DNA of 64,000 nucleotides from NCBI GenBank assembly GCA_038734945.1, contig JAVYOA010000009.1, positions 310,001-374,000 on the forward strand, written 5' to 3'. Each line of letters opens with the position of its first letter. Positions within the stretch are counted from its first letter, which is position 1. Shown piece after piece: positions 26,713-36,225 of the stretch. The position numbers and the translations under genes are program-made. The notes under the pieces were generated by a model. That model had not been told where the DNA came from, searched no databases, and saw only the letters and a list, made by a program, of their open reading frames with translations. The stretch comes from Fervidicoccaceae archaeon. Its GTDB lineage: Archaea > Thermoproteota > Thermoprotei_A > Sulfolobales > Fervidicoccaceae.

Positions 26713-27611
26713 AGGAGACAATGGATTCATCTATGATAGCAAACATCCTTATTCAGACAGCATATGCTTCAACCCCCCTCCTCCTCGCCTCTACGGGGGA
26801 GATACTTTCAGAGAGGGCAGGAATTGTGAATATAGGATTGGAGGGAATAATGCTCCTCTCAGCCTTCATAGGAGTGGTAGTTGGGGATGGTCTCAAGAAC
26901 CCTTTGGCTGGAATCTTGGCTGCCGTAGCTTTGGGAGCCCTAATTGGGCTCATGCACGGATTCATAACAGCCTACTTAAAGGGGGATCACATTGTCAGTG
27001 GCTTGGGGATAAACCTCTTTGCCTTGGGCTTCGTGCCGTATGGCATCTATGCTGTTTGGGGAGTGAGGGGCTATTACAATCCCAGCACTCAGGCTAAGGT
27101 TCCGAGCGTCTTTGGTGTCTCTCCAATATTCATAAGCAGCATCATCATCGTTTTCCTAGTTTACTATTTGCTGTTTCATACGCGCTTTGGACTTTCTCTG
27201 AGGTCTTGCGGTGAGGATCCCCGCTCAGCCGATGCTTCTGGGATAAGAGTCGAGAGAATGCAGTTGCTGGCAGCGGTCATAGGATCATCTCTCTCTGGCC
27301 TGGCAGGTGTTTTCATGTCCTTAGATTGGCTCACTACCATAACTAAAGATCTTCCTGCTGGGAGAGGATTCATAGCTCTCGCAATCGTTAATTTTGCCAA
27401 TTGGAATCCACTGCTCGGGTTGCTTGGCAGTTATCTCTTCGGGTTCTTCTGGGTAATCATAGAGTGGCTCAAAATATCAGCACTGAAACAGATCATTCCT
27501 GTAACTCTTCTGAATATAATCCCGTATGTGGCAACCTTGGCTGTAACAGCAGGAGTCCTGGGAAGATCTAGACCCCCCAAATATGCAGGAGTCCCATATA
27601 AGAAGGAGTGA
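26709..27611 (+). CDS. ABC importer permease 2 (nucleoside/sugar)
   Basis: A 300-residue integral protein with the conserved VNIGLEGIMLLSAFIG motif and GEILSERAG loop, the shorter partner of the nucleoside permease pair. GTG at 26709 overlaps the stop of permease 1; ATG at 26721 is an equally possible start behind GGAG. The C-terminus ends in a basic tail after a final helix. Confidence 0.9.
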   Translation: MKETMDSSMIANILIQTAYASTPLLLASTGEILSERAGIVNIGLEGIMLLSAFIGVVVGDGLKNPLAGILAAVALGALIGLMHGFITAYLKGDHIVSGLGINLFALGFVPYGIYAVWGVRGYYNPSTQAKVPSVFGVSPIFISSIIIVFLVYYLLFHTRFGLSLRSCGEDPRSADASGIRVERMQLLAAVIGSSLSGLAGVFMSLDWLTTITKDLPAGRGFIALAIVNFANWNPLLGLLGSYLFGFFWVIIEWLKISALKQIIPVTLLNIIPYVATLAVTAGVLGRSRPPKYAGVPYKKE

Positions 27612-27617
27612 TGAGAA

Positions 27618-28847
27618 ATGAACGAAGAGAACGATATATGTTTAATTATAGCTACCTCTGTACTTGGTCTTGAACTAGGGAAAAAATTTGCCAAGGAAAT
27701 CCAGGAGAAGCTCTCTGGTATGAAAGATGAGATAAAATTCATTGGAGTAATTAGCAAAAAGGAAGAGATTCCCCAGAGCTGTTCTTCTTCAATAGTTCTT
27801 GTCGCTACTGGTGGTACGGAAGATGTAATAGTGAATATTGGAAACATGAGCAAAAATCTCCATTTATTCTATCATGACTCCTTCAATAGCCTTCCAGCAA
27901 CTCTGGAATCTGTGGCTCTTCTCAGGCAAATGGGAAAGGAGCCGCATCTTCATAAGTATGATGGACCAGACTCGCTTCTACGAATGGTGGATGCATTAGA
28001 AAGGGCAAAGAGAGGAATTGAAAAGCTGAAGAGCTGCAGGCTAGGCGTAGTAGGAGGAGTAAGTGATTGGCTAGTATACAGCAGGGTAAATCCCTCTGAT
28101 GTGAAAAGGAAATTGGGCTCGGAGATCGTGGAGATCCCGCTTCAAGAATTGCTCGAACTTATGGATAACATTGATGCACAGCAAGACATGAATGAAATAA
28201 CGAAAAAAGCCCGGAAGATAGAGGTGAGCCGCGAGGAAATTAGCAAGGCGCTGAGGGTTCATGGAGCTCTTCTGGAGATCGCTAAAAAATATAATTTATG
28301 TGGCTTGACAGTTAAATGCTTCGATTTAATACTAGCGAAGAGAACTACAGCTTGTCTCTCTATGTCGCTGATGAACACAAAAGTATTTCCGGCAGCATGC
28401 GAGGGCGATGTGCCGCTCCTCATATCCATGGCTCTTGGAGAGTTCGTGACAGAACGTCCAGCATTCATGGGAAATCCTGCTATACTGAAAAAAGGAGAGA
28501 TATTGATTGCTCACTGTACTGCTCCTCTTATTTCTTCTTTCAAACTGACAACTCACTTCGAATCTAACCTTGGAGTTGGAATAAGTGTTGATTATCCATA
28601 TGGAGAAGCTGTCACAATTTACAGAATTGATTCTGGGCTGGAAAAAATCAGGATTGGCAAAGGAAGAATAAAGGAATGGAAATGGAGAGAAGATCTCTGC
28701 AGGACTCAGGTTCTGATAGAGATGGAAAATGCAGAAAAAATCCTGAAAAAAAGCATTGGAAATCATTACGCTCTAATTATAGGAGATTGGGTGGAAGAGC
28801 TCTCCGCTGCAGGAGAGCTCCTTGGATTGAATGTGGAAACGATCTAA
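27618..28847 (+). CDS. L-fucose isomerase-related protein
   Basis: A 409-residue cytoplasmic protein of the FucI/AraA-like fold (COG2407-type). The C-terminal domain shows PAACEGDVPLLISMAL, AHCTAPLISSFKLTTHFES and GEAVTIYRID, which match metal-dependent sugar isomerase relatives; the N-terminal domain has VLVATGGTEDVI and a helix-rich middle. It lies six nt after the last permease, so it is probably made with the BMP importer and acts on the imported ligand, maybe isomerising a sugar released from a nucleoside. Substrate and activity are unproven. Confidence 0.75.
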   Translation: MNEENDICLIIATSVLGLELGKKFAKEIQEKLSGMKDEIKFIGVISKKEEIPQSCSSSIVLVATGGTEDVIVNIGNMSKNLHLFYHDSFNSLPATLESVALLRQMGKEPHLHKYDGPDSLLRMVDALERAKRGIEKLKSCRLGVVGGVSDWLVYSRVNPSDVKRKLGSEIVEIPLQELLELMDNIDAQQDMNEITKKARKIEVSREEISKALRVHGALLEIAKKYNLCGLTVKCFDLILAKRTTACLSMSLMNTKVFPAACEGDVPLLISMALGEFVTERPAFMGNPAILKKGEILIAHCTAPLISSFKLTTHFESNLGVGISVDYPYGEAVTIYRIDSGLEKIRIGKGRIKEWKWREDLCRTQVLIEMENAEKILKKSIGNHYALIIGDWVEELSAAGELLGLNVETI

Positions 28848-28944
28848 TTTTTCATCGATTTTTACTCTGGACATAACTTAAAGAAAAATCAGTGAAGCTC
28901 ATAGGACAAAATCAATAAATATTTATATAAAGAAGCTTCAGACG

Positions 28945-29943
28945 GTGCCTAGTTCCTTGAACGTAGCAGTAGTTAGGTCTCCCAAGCTAGAGCTATTCGG
29001 AATTTTTACAGATGCCATTGAAAAGCTCAAGGAAATTTCCAATGTTGTTGAGATCTATGGCTCAGACAATGAAGCAGACCTAGCAGAACAGCTGCGCGGC
29101 TACTCTGTGGCAATTACAGAACCAATGCTTCCTAAATTTGGAAAAAAATTTTTTGAGCTTAATGATGATATAAAGATGATTTTTGTTCATGGAAGAGGAT
29201 ACGATAACGTGGATGTTTCCGCAGCGAGAAAAAAGGGGATTATTGTAGCAAGAGTTCCTGGTTGGTGCGAGAACGAAGCAGTCGCCGAACATGCTTTAGC
29301 TCTCTTATTGGAAGGAGTAAAAATGCTGTGGAAAGCTCGCATTTGGGTTTCGAGCGGAGAGTGGAAGAGGGTTGGTGAAAGCGGCGGCTTCTTCTTCTCT
29401 AAGAGCATAAGAGGAATGAAAATAGGAATCATAGGATATGGATATATAGGAAAGAGATTTGCAGAAATCTTGAAGGGAGGATTCGGCACAAGCGTCTTAG
29501 TATATGATCCCTATGTTCCTTCTCAGAAGATTCTTGATGAGGGTTTTCAGCCCTTTGTCGATCTCCACGAAATGCTAAGAGAGGTTGATGCAGTTTCTAT
29601 TCATGCCGAACTAACAGAGGAAACTTATCACATGATTGGACGGAAGGAGATTGAGGAAATGAAAGATAAAGTAATCCTGATAAACACAGCAAGAGGAGCA
29701 ATAATAGACACAGAGGCGCTCATACATGGATTAAAAATTGGAAAAATTGGCTTTGCTGGCTTGGATGTAATTGAGGGAGAACCTATAGGTAGCGATCATC
29801 CTCTGCTATCTTTTCCAAACGTCCTAATAACTCCGCATGTAGCTTATGCTACAAATGAAGCTATAAAATGCATGGACTATTCCACAGTTGATGCGGTAAA
29901 ATCTTTCATTGAAGGAAAAGCAATCTTAGAGCAAATATTTTAA
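28945..29943 (+). CDS. D-isomer 2-hydroxyacid dehydrogenase
   Basis: A 332-residue NAD(P)-dependent dehydrogenase reducing a 2-keto acid to a D-2-hydroxy acid (glyoxylate, phosphoglycerate or similar). The nucleotide fold is GMKIGIIGYGYIGKRFAEIL. The catalytic Arg is in LINTARGAIIDTEAL; the Glu is in GLDVIEGEP and the His in ITPHVAY. Start GTG at 28945 or TTG at 28957. A TATA-like ATATTTATATAA lies just upstream. The exact substrate cannot be assigned. Confidence 0.92.
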   Translation: MPSSLNVAVVRSPKLELFGIFTDAIEKLKEISNVVEIYGSDNEADLAEQLRGYSVAITEPMLPKFGKKFFELNDDIKMIFVHGRGYDNVDVSAARKKGIIVARVPGWCENEAVAEHALALLLEGVKMLWKARIWVSSGEWKRVGESGGFFFSKSIRGMKIGIIGYGYIGKRFAEILKGGFGTSVLVYDPYVPSQKILDEGFQPFVDLHEMLREVDAVSIHAELTEETYHMIGRKEIEEMKDKVILINTARGAIIDTEALIHGLKIGKIGFAGLDVIEGEPIGSDHPLLSFPNVLITPHVAYATNEAIKCMDYSTVDAVKSFIEGKAILEQIF

Positions 29944-30007
29944 CACCATGCTACTCCATTAAAGCAATAGTTGAACCGTATTCTTTCAATGTTCTTCGAC
30001 TAAACTG

Positions 30008-30904
30008 TTATACAGTTACCTCATAGATAGGGCACATCATCTCTTTTCCATAAAAGGATCTTATGCTCTCTTCTCCCTCTATGATCTTTCCCTCTAATTC
30101 TCCTGAAGCAGCTACAATTTTTCCATTCTTTAATATGACTCTTAGCTTTCCAGCAGAGGACTTGCAGTTCATTAGCAGAAATGAGGATGAGGATTTGCTC
30201 TGCTCGGCAATTCTTCTCAGTAAATCCTCGCTTATTATATCTATTTCCATCCCCACTGACTTTGATTTCCCAAGAAGGCCAGTGAGAAATGCTGGATCAC
30301 CTAATTTTTTGGAGAGGTTCTCGTCAAAATCGAATAGCGAGGATTTTTCCCCTAATATCCTCTTTTCCTCGACTGATGGTGCCTGAGGGGTTTCAATTTT
30401 TTCTCTTTGCTTTTCCTGAGCAGGAGGTAGAGAGATGACCTGCTTTGGTAAGGATATCATAGATGGAAGCTGTGATTCTACATTTTTTCCCAGGGAATCC
30501 AAGAACTCGATTGCCTTCTTCGTCAAGCTGCTTTCATTGGGGGAAGTATATGACAGCTCTATTCTCAAATCGGTAAATGAGCCAGTTGGGATAATCTCAA
30601 ATGTAATTTTTAAGTCAACCTTCGTTTTATATCTTATTATGCCCACTCCAACAGAAGTTTCTCCCGAGGCAGAAAATGTTACAAGAAAGTAATCCTTTCC
30701 AAGCTCCTTGCTTTCTACAATTCCATTTATATTTCCCTCAAAATCAAAACCACTCATCTTGAACTGTATCACTTCTCTGTCTCTCTTTTCAATTTTTAAC
30801 TTCGCAGGAATAATCTTCAGAAGATTATCAGGATTTTTTAGCGTCTCATATATTGAGCGTGAAGGGTAGCTCATCTTCAGAGAAATAGCCCTTGTGACTG
30901 TCAC
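30008..30904 (-). CDS. SRPBCC-like domain plus C-terminal alpha/beta domain, unknown
   Basis: A 298-residue protein. The first 150 residues look like a START/SRPBCC ligand-binding domain of the CoxG type (TVTRAISLKMSYPSRSIYETL, then NLLKIIPAKLKI). A charged Pro-rich linker follows (about 155-190), then a 100-residue alpha/beta domain with LLMNCKSSAGKLRVILKNG that recalls sensor-like folds. CoxG proteins help mature or anchor CO dehydrogenase-type enzymes, but none is nearby. It is divergent from the FAD oxidase, with 80 nt between. Function unknown. Confidence 0.6.
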   Translation of the reverse strand: MTVTRAISLKMSYPSRSIYETLKNPDNLLKIIPAKLKIEKRDREVIQFKMSGFDFEGNINGIVESKELGKDYFLVTFSASGETSVGVGIIRYKTKVDLKITFEIIPTGSFTDLRIELSYTSPNESSLTKKAIEFLDSLGKNVESQLPSMISLPKQVISLPPAQEKQREKIETPQAPSVEEKRILGEKSSLFDFDENLSKKLGDPAFLTGLLGKSKSVGMEIDIISEDLLRRIAEQSKSSSSFLLMNCKSSAGKLRVILKNGKIVAASGELEGKIIEGEESIRSFYGKEMMCPIYEVTV

Positions 30905-30984
30905 TGATTGTTCAACCCCCTTTTAAATCATTTTCCTAAGTCCTTCTAATTAAAGATTTTTAATAGTATTACCAAATCATAGTT

Positions 30985-32367
30985 GTGGAGAAAATGATTC
31001 ACGAAATAGCTAAGGAATTAGAGCGCATAGTTGGGGAAAGATGGCTAAGCAAAGATCCAAGAGCCATTGAACCCTATCTGTATGACAGAACCCAATCCGC
31101 TGTTAGACCAAAGGCATCAGAAAATGTTATTGTGGTTAAGCCAGGAAGCATAGAGGAAGTAGCCAGAGTTGTTAGTGTGGCTCACGAAGCTTCTATACCT
31201 ATATATCCGAGAGGAGGAGGAACCGGACTAACAGGAGGTGCTGTTCCTACTAAGCCAGGAATAATAATCTCTCTTGAGAGGCTCAACAGAATAATAATTG
31301 AAAAGGAGAACATGGTAGCTGATGTTGAAGCTGGAGCAACGCTGGGCTCGCTAATTAGTGAGGCTGAGAAAAATGGTCTATTCTTTCCACCTCATCCTGG
31401 AGATGAGGGGGCTCAAATAGGTGGCTTGATTGCTTGTAATGCAGGAGGTTCAAGAGCAGTTAGGCATGGAACTATGAGAAACTTTGTGCTCGGGCTTCAA
31501 GTTGTTCTTCCCAATGGAGAAATCGCCACGATAGGAGGGAAAACGCCTAAGAACAACATGGCAACTAACTTCTATCATCTCTTTATAGGTAGCGAGGGGA
31601 CACTTGGAATAATAGTGCGTGCTTGGATAAGGCTGTACCCGAAGCCTAAAAATTCTGCAACGATTCTCGTACCGTATAGAAATGCCTATGATGCTATCGA
31701 TTCTGCAATGAAACTTCTCTGGGAGGGCTATGTTCCCCTATCTCTCGAGCTTGTTGATTCGGATTCTCTGAGGAAAACAGCAGAATATTTGAGAATAGAA
31801 TGGAGATATGGTAATGGAGATTTCTATTTGATGTTGGTTCTAGTTGAGCCCACTATAGAAATGCTATATACTGAGCTGGAAGGGATTGCTAAGATATTAG
31901 AGGAAAAAGCATCAGGTGAGCCAATATTAGCGGAGAGAGATGATGAGCAGAAGGAGATCCTTAAGATAAGGAGCGAAGTTTATTCTGCTTATGAGAACGA
32001 AATGTTTGAGGGACTAGATGTCTCTGTCCCCCTGGGAGAACTGACAAGATTTGTCCGATTCATTGAAGATTTGGAGAAGAAATACAACGTGAGAATTCCC
32101 CTCCTTGCACATTTGGGTGATGGGACATTTCACCCAGATCTTCTCTACAGTGGATTGGATGAGGCATCTTTGGAAAGAATGAGAGATGAAATATATGATG
32201 CTGTAATTTCGATGGGAGGCAGCATAACCGGAGAGCATGGCATAGGCTATACGAGAAGACGCTACGCGGAAAAATATCTCAATGATAACTTGAAAAAGCT
32301 AATTAAAAAAGTGAAGAGTGCTATTGATGATAAGGGAATAATGAACCCAGAAAAGTATATTCCATAA
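30985..32367 (+). CDS. FAD-linked oxidase (glycolate oxidase GlcD / D-lactate dehydrogenase type)
   Basis: A 460-residue flavoprotein oxidising a D-2-hydroxy acid such as glycolate or D-lactate. The FAD-binding type-4 domain has IPIYPRGGGTGLTGGAVP and HPGDEGAQIGGLIACNAGGS. The C-terminal domain has LAHLGDGTFHPDL and GGSITGEHGIGYTRR, with the family's active-site His residues. Length is that of GlcD. Start GTG 30985 or ATG 30994. It lies near the 2-hydroxyacid dehydrogenase, with which it could interconvert hydroxy and keto acids. Confidence 0.93.
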   Translation: MEKMIHEIAKELERIVGERWLSKDPRAIEPYLYDRTQSAVRPKASENVIVVKPGSIEEVARVVSVAHEASIPIYPRGGGTGLTGGAVPTKPGIIISLERLNRIIIEKENMVADVEAGATLGSLISEAEKNGLFFPPHPGDEGAQIGGLIACNAGGSRAVRHGTMRNFVLGLQVVLPNGEIATIGGKTPKNNMATNFYHLFIGSEGTLGIIVRAWIRLYPKPKNSATILVPYRNAYDAIDSAMKLLWEGYVPLSLELVDSDSLRKTAEYLRIEWRYGNGDFYLMLVLVEPTIEMLYTELEGIAKILEEKASGEPILAERDDEQKEILKIRSEVYSAYENEMFEGLDVSVPLGELTRFVRFIEDLEKKYNVRIPLLAHLGDGTFHPDLLYSGLDEASLERMRDEIYDAVISMGGSITGEHGIGYTRRRYAEKYLNDNLKKLIKKVKSAIDDKGIMNPEKYIP

Positions 32368-32375
32368 AAAAAAGA

Positions 32376-33038
32376 TTATTTTGTGAATATTTCAAGTCCA
32401 GGTATGCTGAGCCTCCTTTCCATAAATCTGAAGAAAATAGTTAGAGCACTTATCATTGTCAGATAAACAGCTGCCAGCGTGGAAAAAGTCTCAACAGGTC
32501 TGAAATAGAGAGAATTGAAAGTCTTTGTTACTGCAAACATCTCTGGAACTCCGACAACGAAGGCGAGAGATGAATACTGCACTAGGTATATCAACTCATT
32601 TGATATACCGAGAAAAGCTCTCCTCACTGCTTGTGGAAGAATTATGTACAGAATTTCTTGAGTGTTGGACATTCCTAGGGACTTAGCTGCTAGAGATTGC
32701 CCAATATCTATTGATCTTATGGCTCCTCTTACATACTCAGACTGGTAGGAACCAGAGCAAAGGATGAAACCTATCACCGCAGTCCAGAATGGGGGAATAT
32801 AAATCCCAAAGTCAGAAAGTCCGAAGAAAAGGATCAAGAGCGTCACGAGAACTGGGAAGCCTCTGAATGTGATGACAATGCCTGATGCTATTCCCCGAAT
32901 CAGCCAATTTCCATAAACTCTTGCTGCACCCAAGGCAATTCCCAAAAGCACACTTACGGGCATGGAGATAGCTAGAATCTCCAGCGTAACAATTATTCCT
33001 CTGGCAAGAGTGCTCAGAAATGCAGACCAGAAATCCAT
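32376..33038 (-). CDS. Polar amino-acid ABC importer permease (distal)
   Basis: A 220-residue permease of the HisMQ family with five helices. It has the EAA-type loop in AAKSLGMSNTQEILYIILPQAVRRAF, the contact point for the ATPase, and EYVRGAIRSID before it. It is the last gene of a four-gene minus-strand operon (binding protein, permease, ATPase, permease). Confidence 0.92.
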   Translation of the reverse strand: MDFWSAFLSTLARGIIVTLEILAISMPVSVLLGIALGAARVYGNWLIRGIASGIVITFRGFPVLVTLLILFFGLSDFGIYIPPFWTAVIGFILCSGSYQSEYVRGAIRSIDIGQSLAAKSLGMSNTQEILYIILPQAVRRAFLGISNELIYLVQYSSLAFVVGVPEMFAVTKTFNSLYFRPVETFSTLAAVYLTMISALTIFFRFMERRLSIPGLEIFTK

Positions 33039-33044
33039 AATCCA

Positions 33045-33800
33045 TCACTTCGCTTTTCTGTATATCGAAGCAAAATACTTCTTAACAATCTCGTGTTTTG
33101 GATTGGAAATGATCTCCTCGGGTAAGCCCTTCTCCACAATTTTTCCATTGTACATGAAAATCAATTCATTGGCTACCTCGAGAGCAAAATGAAGCTCATG
33201 CGTTACTATTAGGCTGGTCATTCCAGAGTTTGACAGCTCTTTTATCACTTGGAGGACTTCCCCAACCAGTGCTGGATCGAGAGCAGAAGTCGGCTCATCG
33301 TAGAGTATTATGGATGGCTCCATTGCTAGAGCCCTTGCGATAGCAACCCTCTGCTTTTCTCCGCCTGAAATTTGAGCAGGATATTTGTTCCAAAGCTCTC
33401 TTCCTATGTGGACCTTTTCCAGAGACCTTGAGGCAATCATGAATGCTTCCTTTTCTGGCAATTTCTTGACTTTCTGCGGCCCGATCATCACGTTCTTCAA
33501 AACAGTTAGGTGGTTGAATAGATTGAACTCCTGAAACACAAAGCCGATTCTTTGCCTCATCCTGTTTATGTCTATATCAGGATCTGTCAGCTCCACTCCT
33601 TCAAGCCATATTCTTCCTGAGTCCGGTACAGTTAGGAGGTTTATGCATCTCAATAAGGTGCTCTTTCCAACACCACTGGGACCTAATATGACCTTGGTCC
33701 TTCCTCTTTCAACTTCTAGGCTGACGCCATCTAGAACAACCTTGTTCCCATAGCTTTTCCTCAGGTTATCCACAATCAGTACAGCCTTGCTATCCGGCAA
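33045..33800 (-). CDS. Polar amino-acid ABC importer ATPase
   Basis: A 251-residue ATPase like GlnQ/HisP, cytoplasmic. Walker A is GPSGVGKST, signature SGGEKQRVAIARAL, Walker B IILYDEPTSAL, and H-loop VTHELHFA. I place the start at TTG 33800, one base after the permease stop, behind a GGGGGGAAG ribosome site; the longer frame to 33842 would give an unlikely N-terminus. It serves both permeases of this operon. Confidence 0.93.
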   Translation of the reverse strand: MPDSKAVLIVDNLRKSYGNKVVLDGVSLEVERGRTKVILGPSGVGKSTLLRCINLLTVPDSGRIWLEGVELTDPDIDINRMRQRIGFVFQEFNLFNHLTVLKNVMIGPQKVKKLPEKEAFMIASRSLEKVHIGRELWNKYPAQISGGEKQRVAIARALAMEPSIILYDEPTSALDPALVGEVLQVIKELSNSGMTSLIVTHELHFALEVANELIFMYNGKIVEKGLPEEIISNPKHEIVKKYFASIYRKAK

Positions 33801-33801
33801 T

Positions 33802-34485
33802 CTACTTCCCCCCAACCAACCCAGGTATTTGAACCCTCTCATAGAGAATATTGAACACTTTCGTACCGCCGTATGTCAGAAATATGAAAAGGATCCCTGC
33901 TATAAGGTAGGGAATGAAATATGAGCCTATTGATATTGTAACATATCTAGTTCTCGTGAGAATCTCCACAACACCGAGGGCGAAGCATATGGAGGAGTCC
34001 TTAAGCATTATAGCATATTGATTTGTCCATCCTGGTATTGCTATTCGTAGAGCCTGGGGGAGAATTATGGTGCGAACGGCTTCCCATCTTCCCATCCCTA
34101 GCGATCTGGCAGCAAGCATCTGTCCTGGATCCACAGCTTCTAGGGCTGCTCTAAAAATCATGCTCTGATACGCCCCATCCCTCGTTCCCAGAGCTAATAT
34201 GCTGGTTGTCATAGCTGAAAGCTTTATACCAAAAACGATTGGAAATATGCCCCAGTAATAGAGAAACAAGAGAACAATCAGTGGAATTCCTCTGTATATC
34301 CAAACATAGGTATCAACAATAGTCTTCGCCACTTTTCCTCCATATACCCTGAAAATAGCGGTAGGCAAACCTATGGCAAATCCTAGCAATAGACCTCCTC
34401 CTACTAGAGCGAGAGTCCAAAGCACCCCCTCCAGCATGTATGGAAGATAGCTCTCGAGGAGGCCCAGCGATACCAATATGTTCAC
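33802..34485 (-). CDS. Polar amino-acid ABC importer permease (proximal)
   Basis: A 227-residue permease of the HisMQ family with the EAA loop AARSLGMGRWEAVRTIILPQALRIAI and YQSMIFRAALEAVDPGQ before it. It follows the binding protein by one base. It forms the pore with the second permease. Confidence 0.92.
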   Translation of the reverse strand: MNILVSLGLLESYLPYMLEGVLWTLALVGGGLLLGFAIGLPTAIFRVYGGKVAKTIVDTYVWIYRGIPLIVLLFLYYWGIFPIVFGIKLSAMTTSILALGTRDGAYQSMIFRAALEAVDPGQMLAARSLGMGRWEAVRTIILPQALRIAIPGWTNQYAIMLKDSSICFALGVVEILTRTRYVTISIGSYFIPYLIAGILFIFLTYGGTKVFNILYERVQIPGLVGGK

Positions 34486-34486
34486 C

Positions 34487-35362
34487 TCACTTCAAATTCC
34501 ATTTCTCCAACAATTGATCCCACATAGGACTGGACATAAGTTCCGAGAGGGCAGCATTTATCTGGTTTCTCAGCCATATATCTCCCGGCCTTGTTGCTAC
34601 GGCATAGCTCTCATATGACCCCAAAGTTGAAACTACCCTGAGCTTTGCTGCTGCATCTGGATGAGTTCTCAGATAAGGTTCAAAGAAAGCAGAATCTGTT
34701 ATCATTGCTATAGCAGTTCCTTTCAGAACAGCTTCTGTAGCAGCAGTATAGGAATCTAGCCCTAATTTCTGGAAGCGATATCCCTCATTGAGCAATTTTG
34801 TGGCCCATTCGTCAGAAGTGGCACCGAGCTCAACTGCTATGGGCTGACCTGAATTCAATATTTGTTCCAGTGACAAATTAACATCACTTCTAGTGACAAC
34901 CTCGTGAATATATGAATAGTATGGAATGGAGAACCATACTTGTTGAGAACGTTGAGCAGTTATTGTCATTCCAGACATGATAACGTCTATGTCCCCATTT
35001 ACCAGAGCAGTCACAATTGTTGACCAATCCCACGGCTTGAAGACCAAGGTCCAATTGTATTTCTGAGCTATCCACTTCATCACATCGACATCAAAGCCAG
35101 CAGCAGTTCCATTTGGCAGAATATATGTAAATGGCGGATAGTTGGCGTCAAACCCATAAATTATAGTGACTGTCTGATTTGGAGGAGGTGGATTGGTGAA
35201 TTTGCTTTTCTGGATAGCACAGATTTGCGAAGGAGACACCGAAGGGGGAGAAGGCTTCGCCAGCCAGCCTACAGCGAATCCAACAATGAGACCAAGGATC
35301 AGCAGTCCTACTAACAAATAAACTGCGGTTCCTTTTTTCTTTGGGACTGTTTGTTCACCCAC
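34487..35362 (-). CDS. Polar amino-acid ABC substrate-binding protein
   Basis: A 291-residue extracellular family-3 binding protein anchored by an N-terminal helix (VYLLVGLLILGLIVGFAVGW) and a Pro/Ser linker. The fold begins IIYGFDANYPPFTYILPNG and has AAGFDVDVMKWIA, MSGMTITAQRS and the AVELGAT segment typical of the family. It captures an amino acid for the importer. The 220 nt upstream is very AT-rich with no gene. Confidence 0.9.
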   Translation of the reverse strand: MGEQTVPKKKGTAVYLLVGLLILGLIVGFAVGWLAKPSPPSVSPSQICAIQKSKFTNPPPPNQTVTIIYGFDANYPPFTYILPNGTAAGFDVDVMKWIAQKYNWTLVFKPWDWSTIVTALVNGDIDVIMSGMTITAQRSQQVWFSIPYYSYIHEVVTRSDVNLSLEQILNSGQPIAVELGATSDEWATKLLNEGYRFQKLGLDSYTAATEAVLKGTAIAMITDSAFFEPYLRTHPDAAAKLRVVSTLGSYESYAVATRPGDIWLRNQINAALSELMSSPMWDQLLEKWNLK

Positions 35363-35583
35363 TTTTCAGTTCACCCTTAGTAAATTGTTTAATTTGAATA
35401 TATTTAAATATAGCTTAAGATATTTTTTTCTAAAAAAATTGAATAATTTAAAAATATTTTTAGAAAAGGTGTTTTTTTCTTTCGAATCCTCAGTGCTCTG
35501 AAATTTTTTCTGCACGTATGCATATGAAGCAAAATAGAAATTCAGAGAAATTGATCTCTTGCTAATTGAAAGCAAAGATCCTT

Positions 35584-36225
35584 CTAAATCAATCGTCGAG
35601 GTGAATAGGCATCGCCGATCCCTTTAAGTGATTTTCCAAAAATATATGCTTTTCTTGAGCTCTCTACAGCTTTTTGATTTCTGAGAACTAATTCAATGGC
35701 TGTCATTGCATGGGAGTCATCAAAGATCTTTGAAATTTCAACAAATGCACCGAGGATTGAAGCATTTATGGCTCTGGAGCTACCTGAAATTTCCCTCACT
35801 TCCTTTGGATCTATTAAGACAGCTCTCTCTCCAGAATAGCTTAAGATTCTCCTTAGAAGAAGTGAAGAATCAATTTTTTCCTTCGAGGGAAGCAGTGATG
35901 CTGATACAGGAGGTCTGAAGTCATATGATAATATAATCCATCCTAGCAACGTATCGAGATATTCAAGGTTTCTAGCACACTCAATTATTTCTAAACAAAG
36001 CATGTAATTAGCCTCGTTCTTATGGAAAATTGGAGAATATACTTTTTCACCTATCCCAACCCTGACGAAGCTTTTTACACTGCCGAACCTCTGTGCCATT
36101 CCAAGAGTCTCACCTGTAGCGATGCTATATCCCGCTAGTCTTGAAGCCTCAGCTATCATTCTCGAGAGCGATAGCCCTCCTTGTCCGCCAACTGAGGATA
36201 TAAGGATGTTAATCTTTCTTCCCAA
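35584..36225 (-). CDS. iorB: Indolepyruvate ferredoxin oxidoreductase beta subunit
   Basis: A 213-residue subunit with the 2-oxoacid oxidoreductase gamma-type fold: INILISSVGGQGGLSLSRMIAEA, then TGETLGMAQRFGSVKSFVRVG. It works with IorA to oxidise aryl pyruvates from aromatic amino acids to aryl-acyl-CoA, reducing ferredoxin. It overlaps iorA. Start TTG 36225 behind GAGGTGAT, or GTG 36234. Confidence 0.92.
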   Translation of the reverse strand: MGRKINILISSVGGQGGLSLSRMIAEASRLAGYSIATGETLGMAQRFGSVKSFVRVGIGEKVYSPIFHKNEANYMLCLEIIECARNLEYLDTLLGWIILSYDFRPPVSASLLPSKEKIDSSLLLRRILSYSGERAVLIDPKEVREISGSSRAINASILGAFVEISKIFDDSHAMTAIELVLRNQKAVESSRKAYIFGKSLKGIGDAYSPRRLI

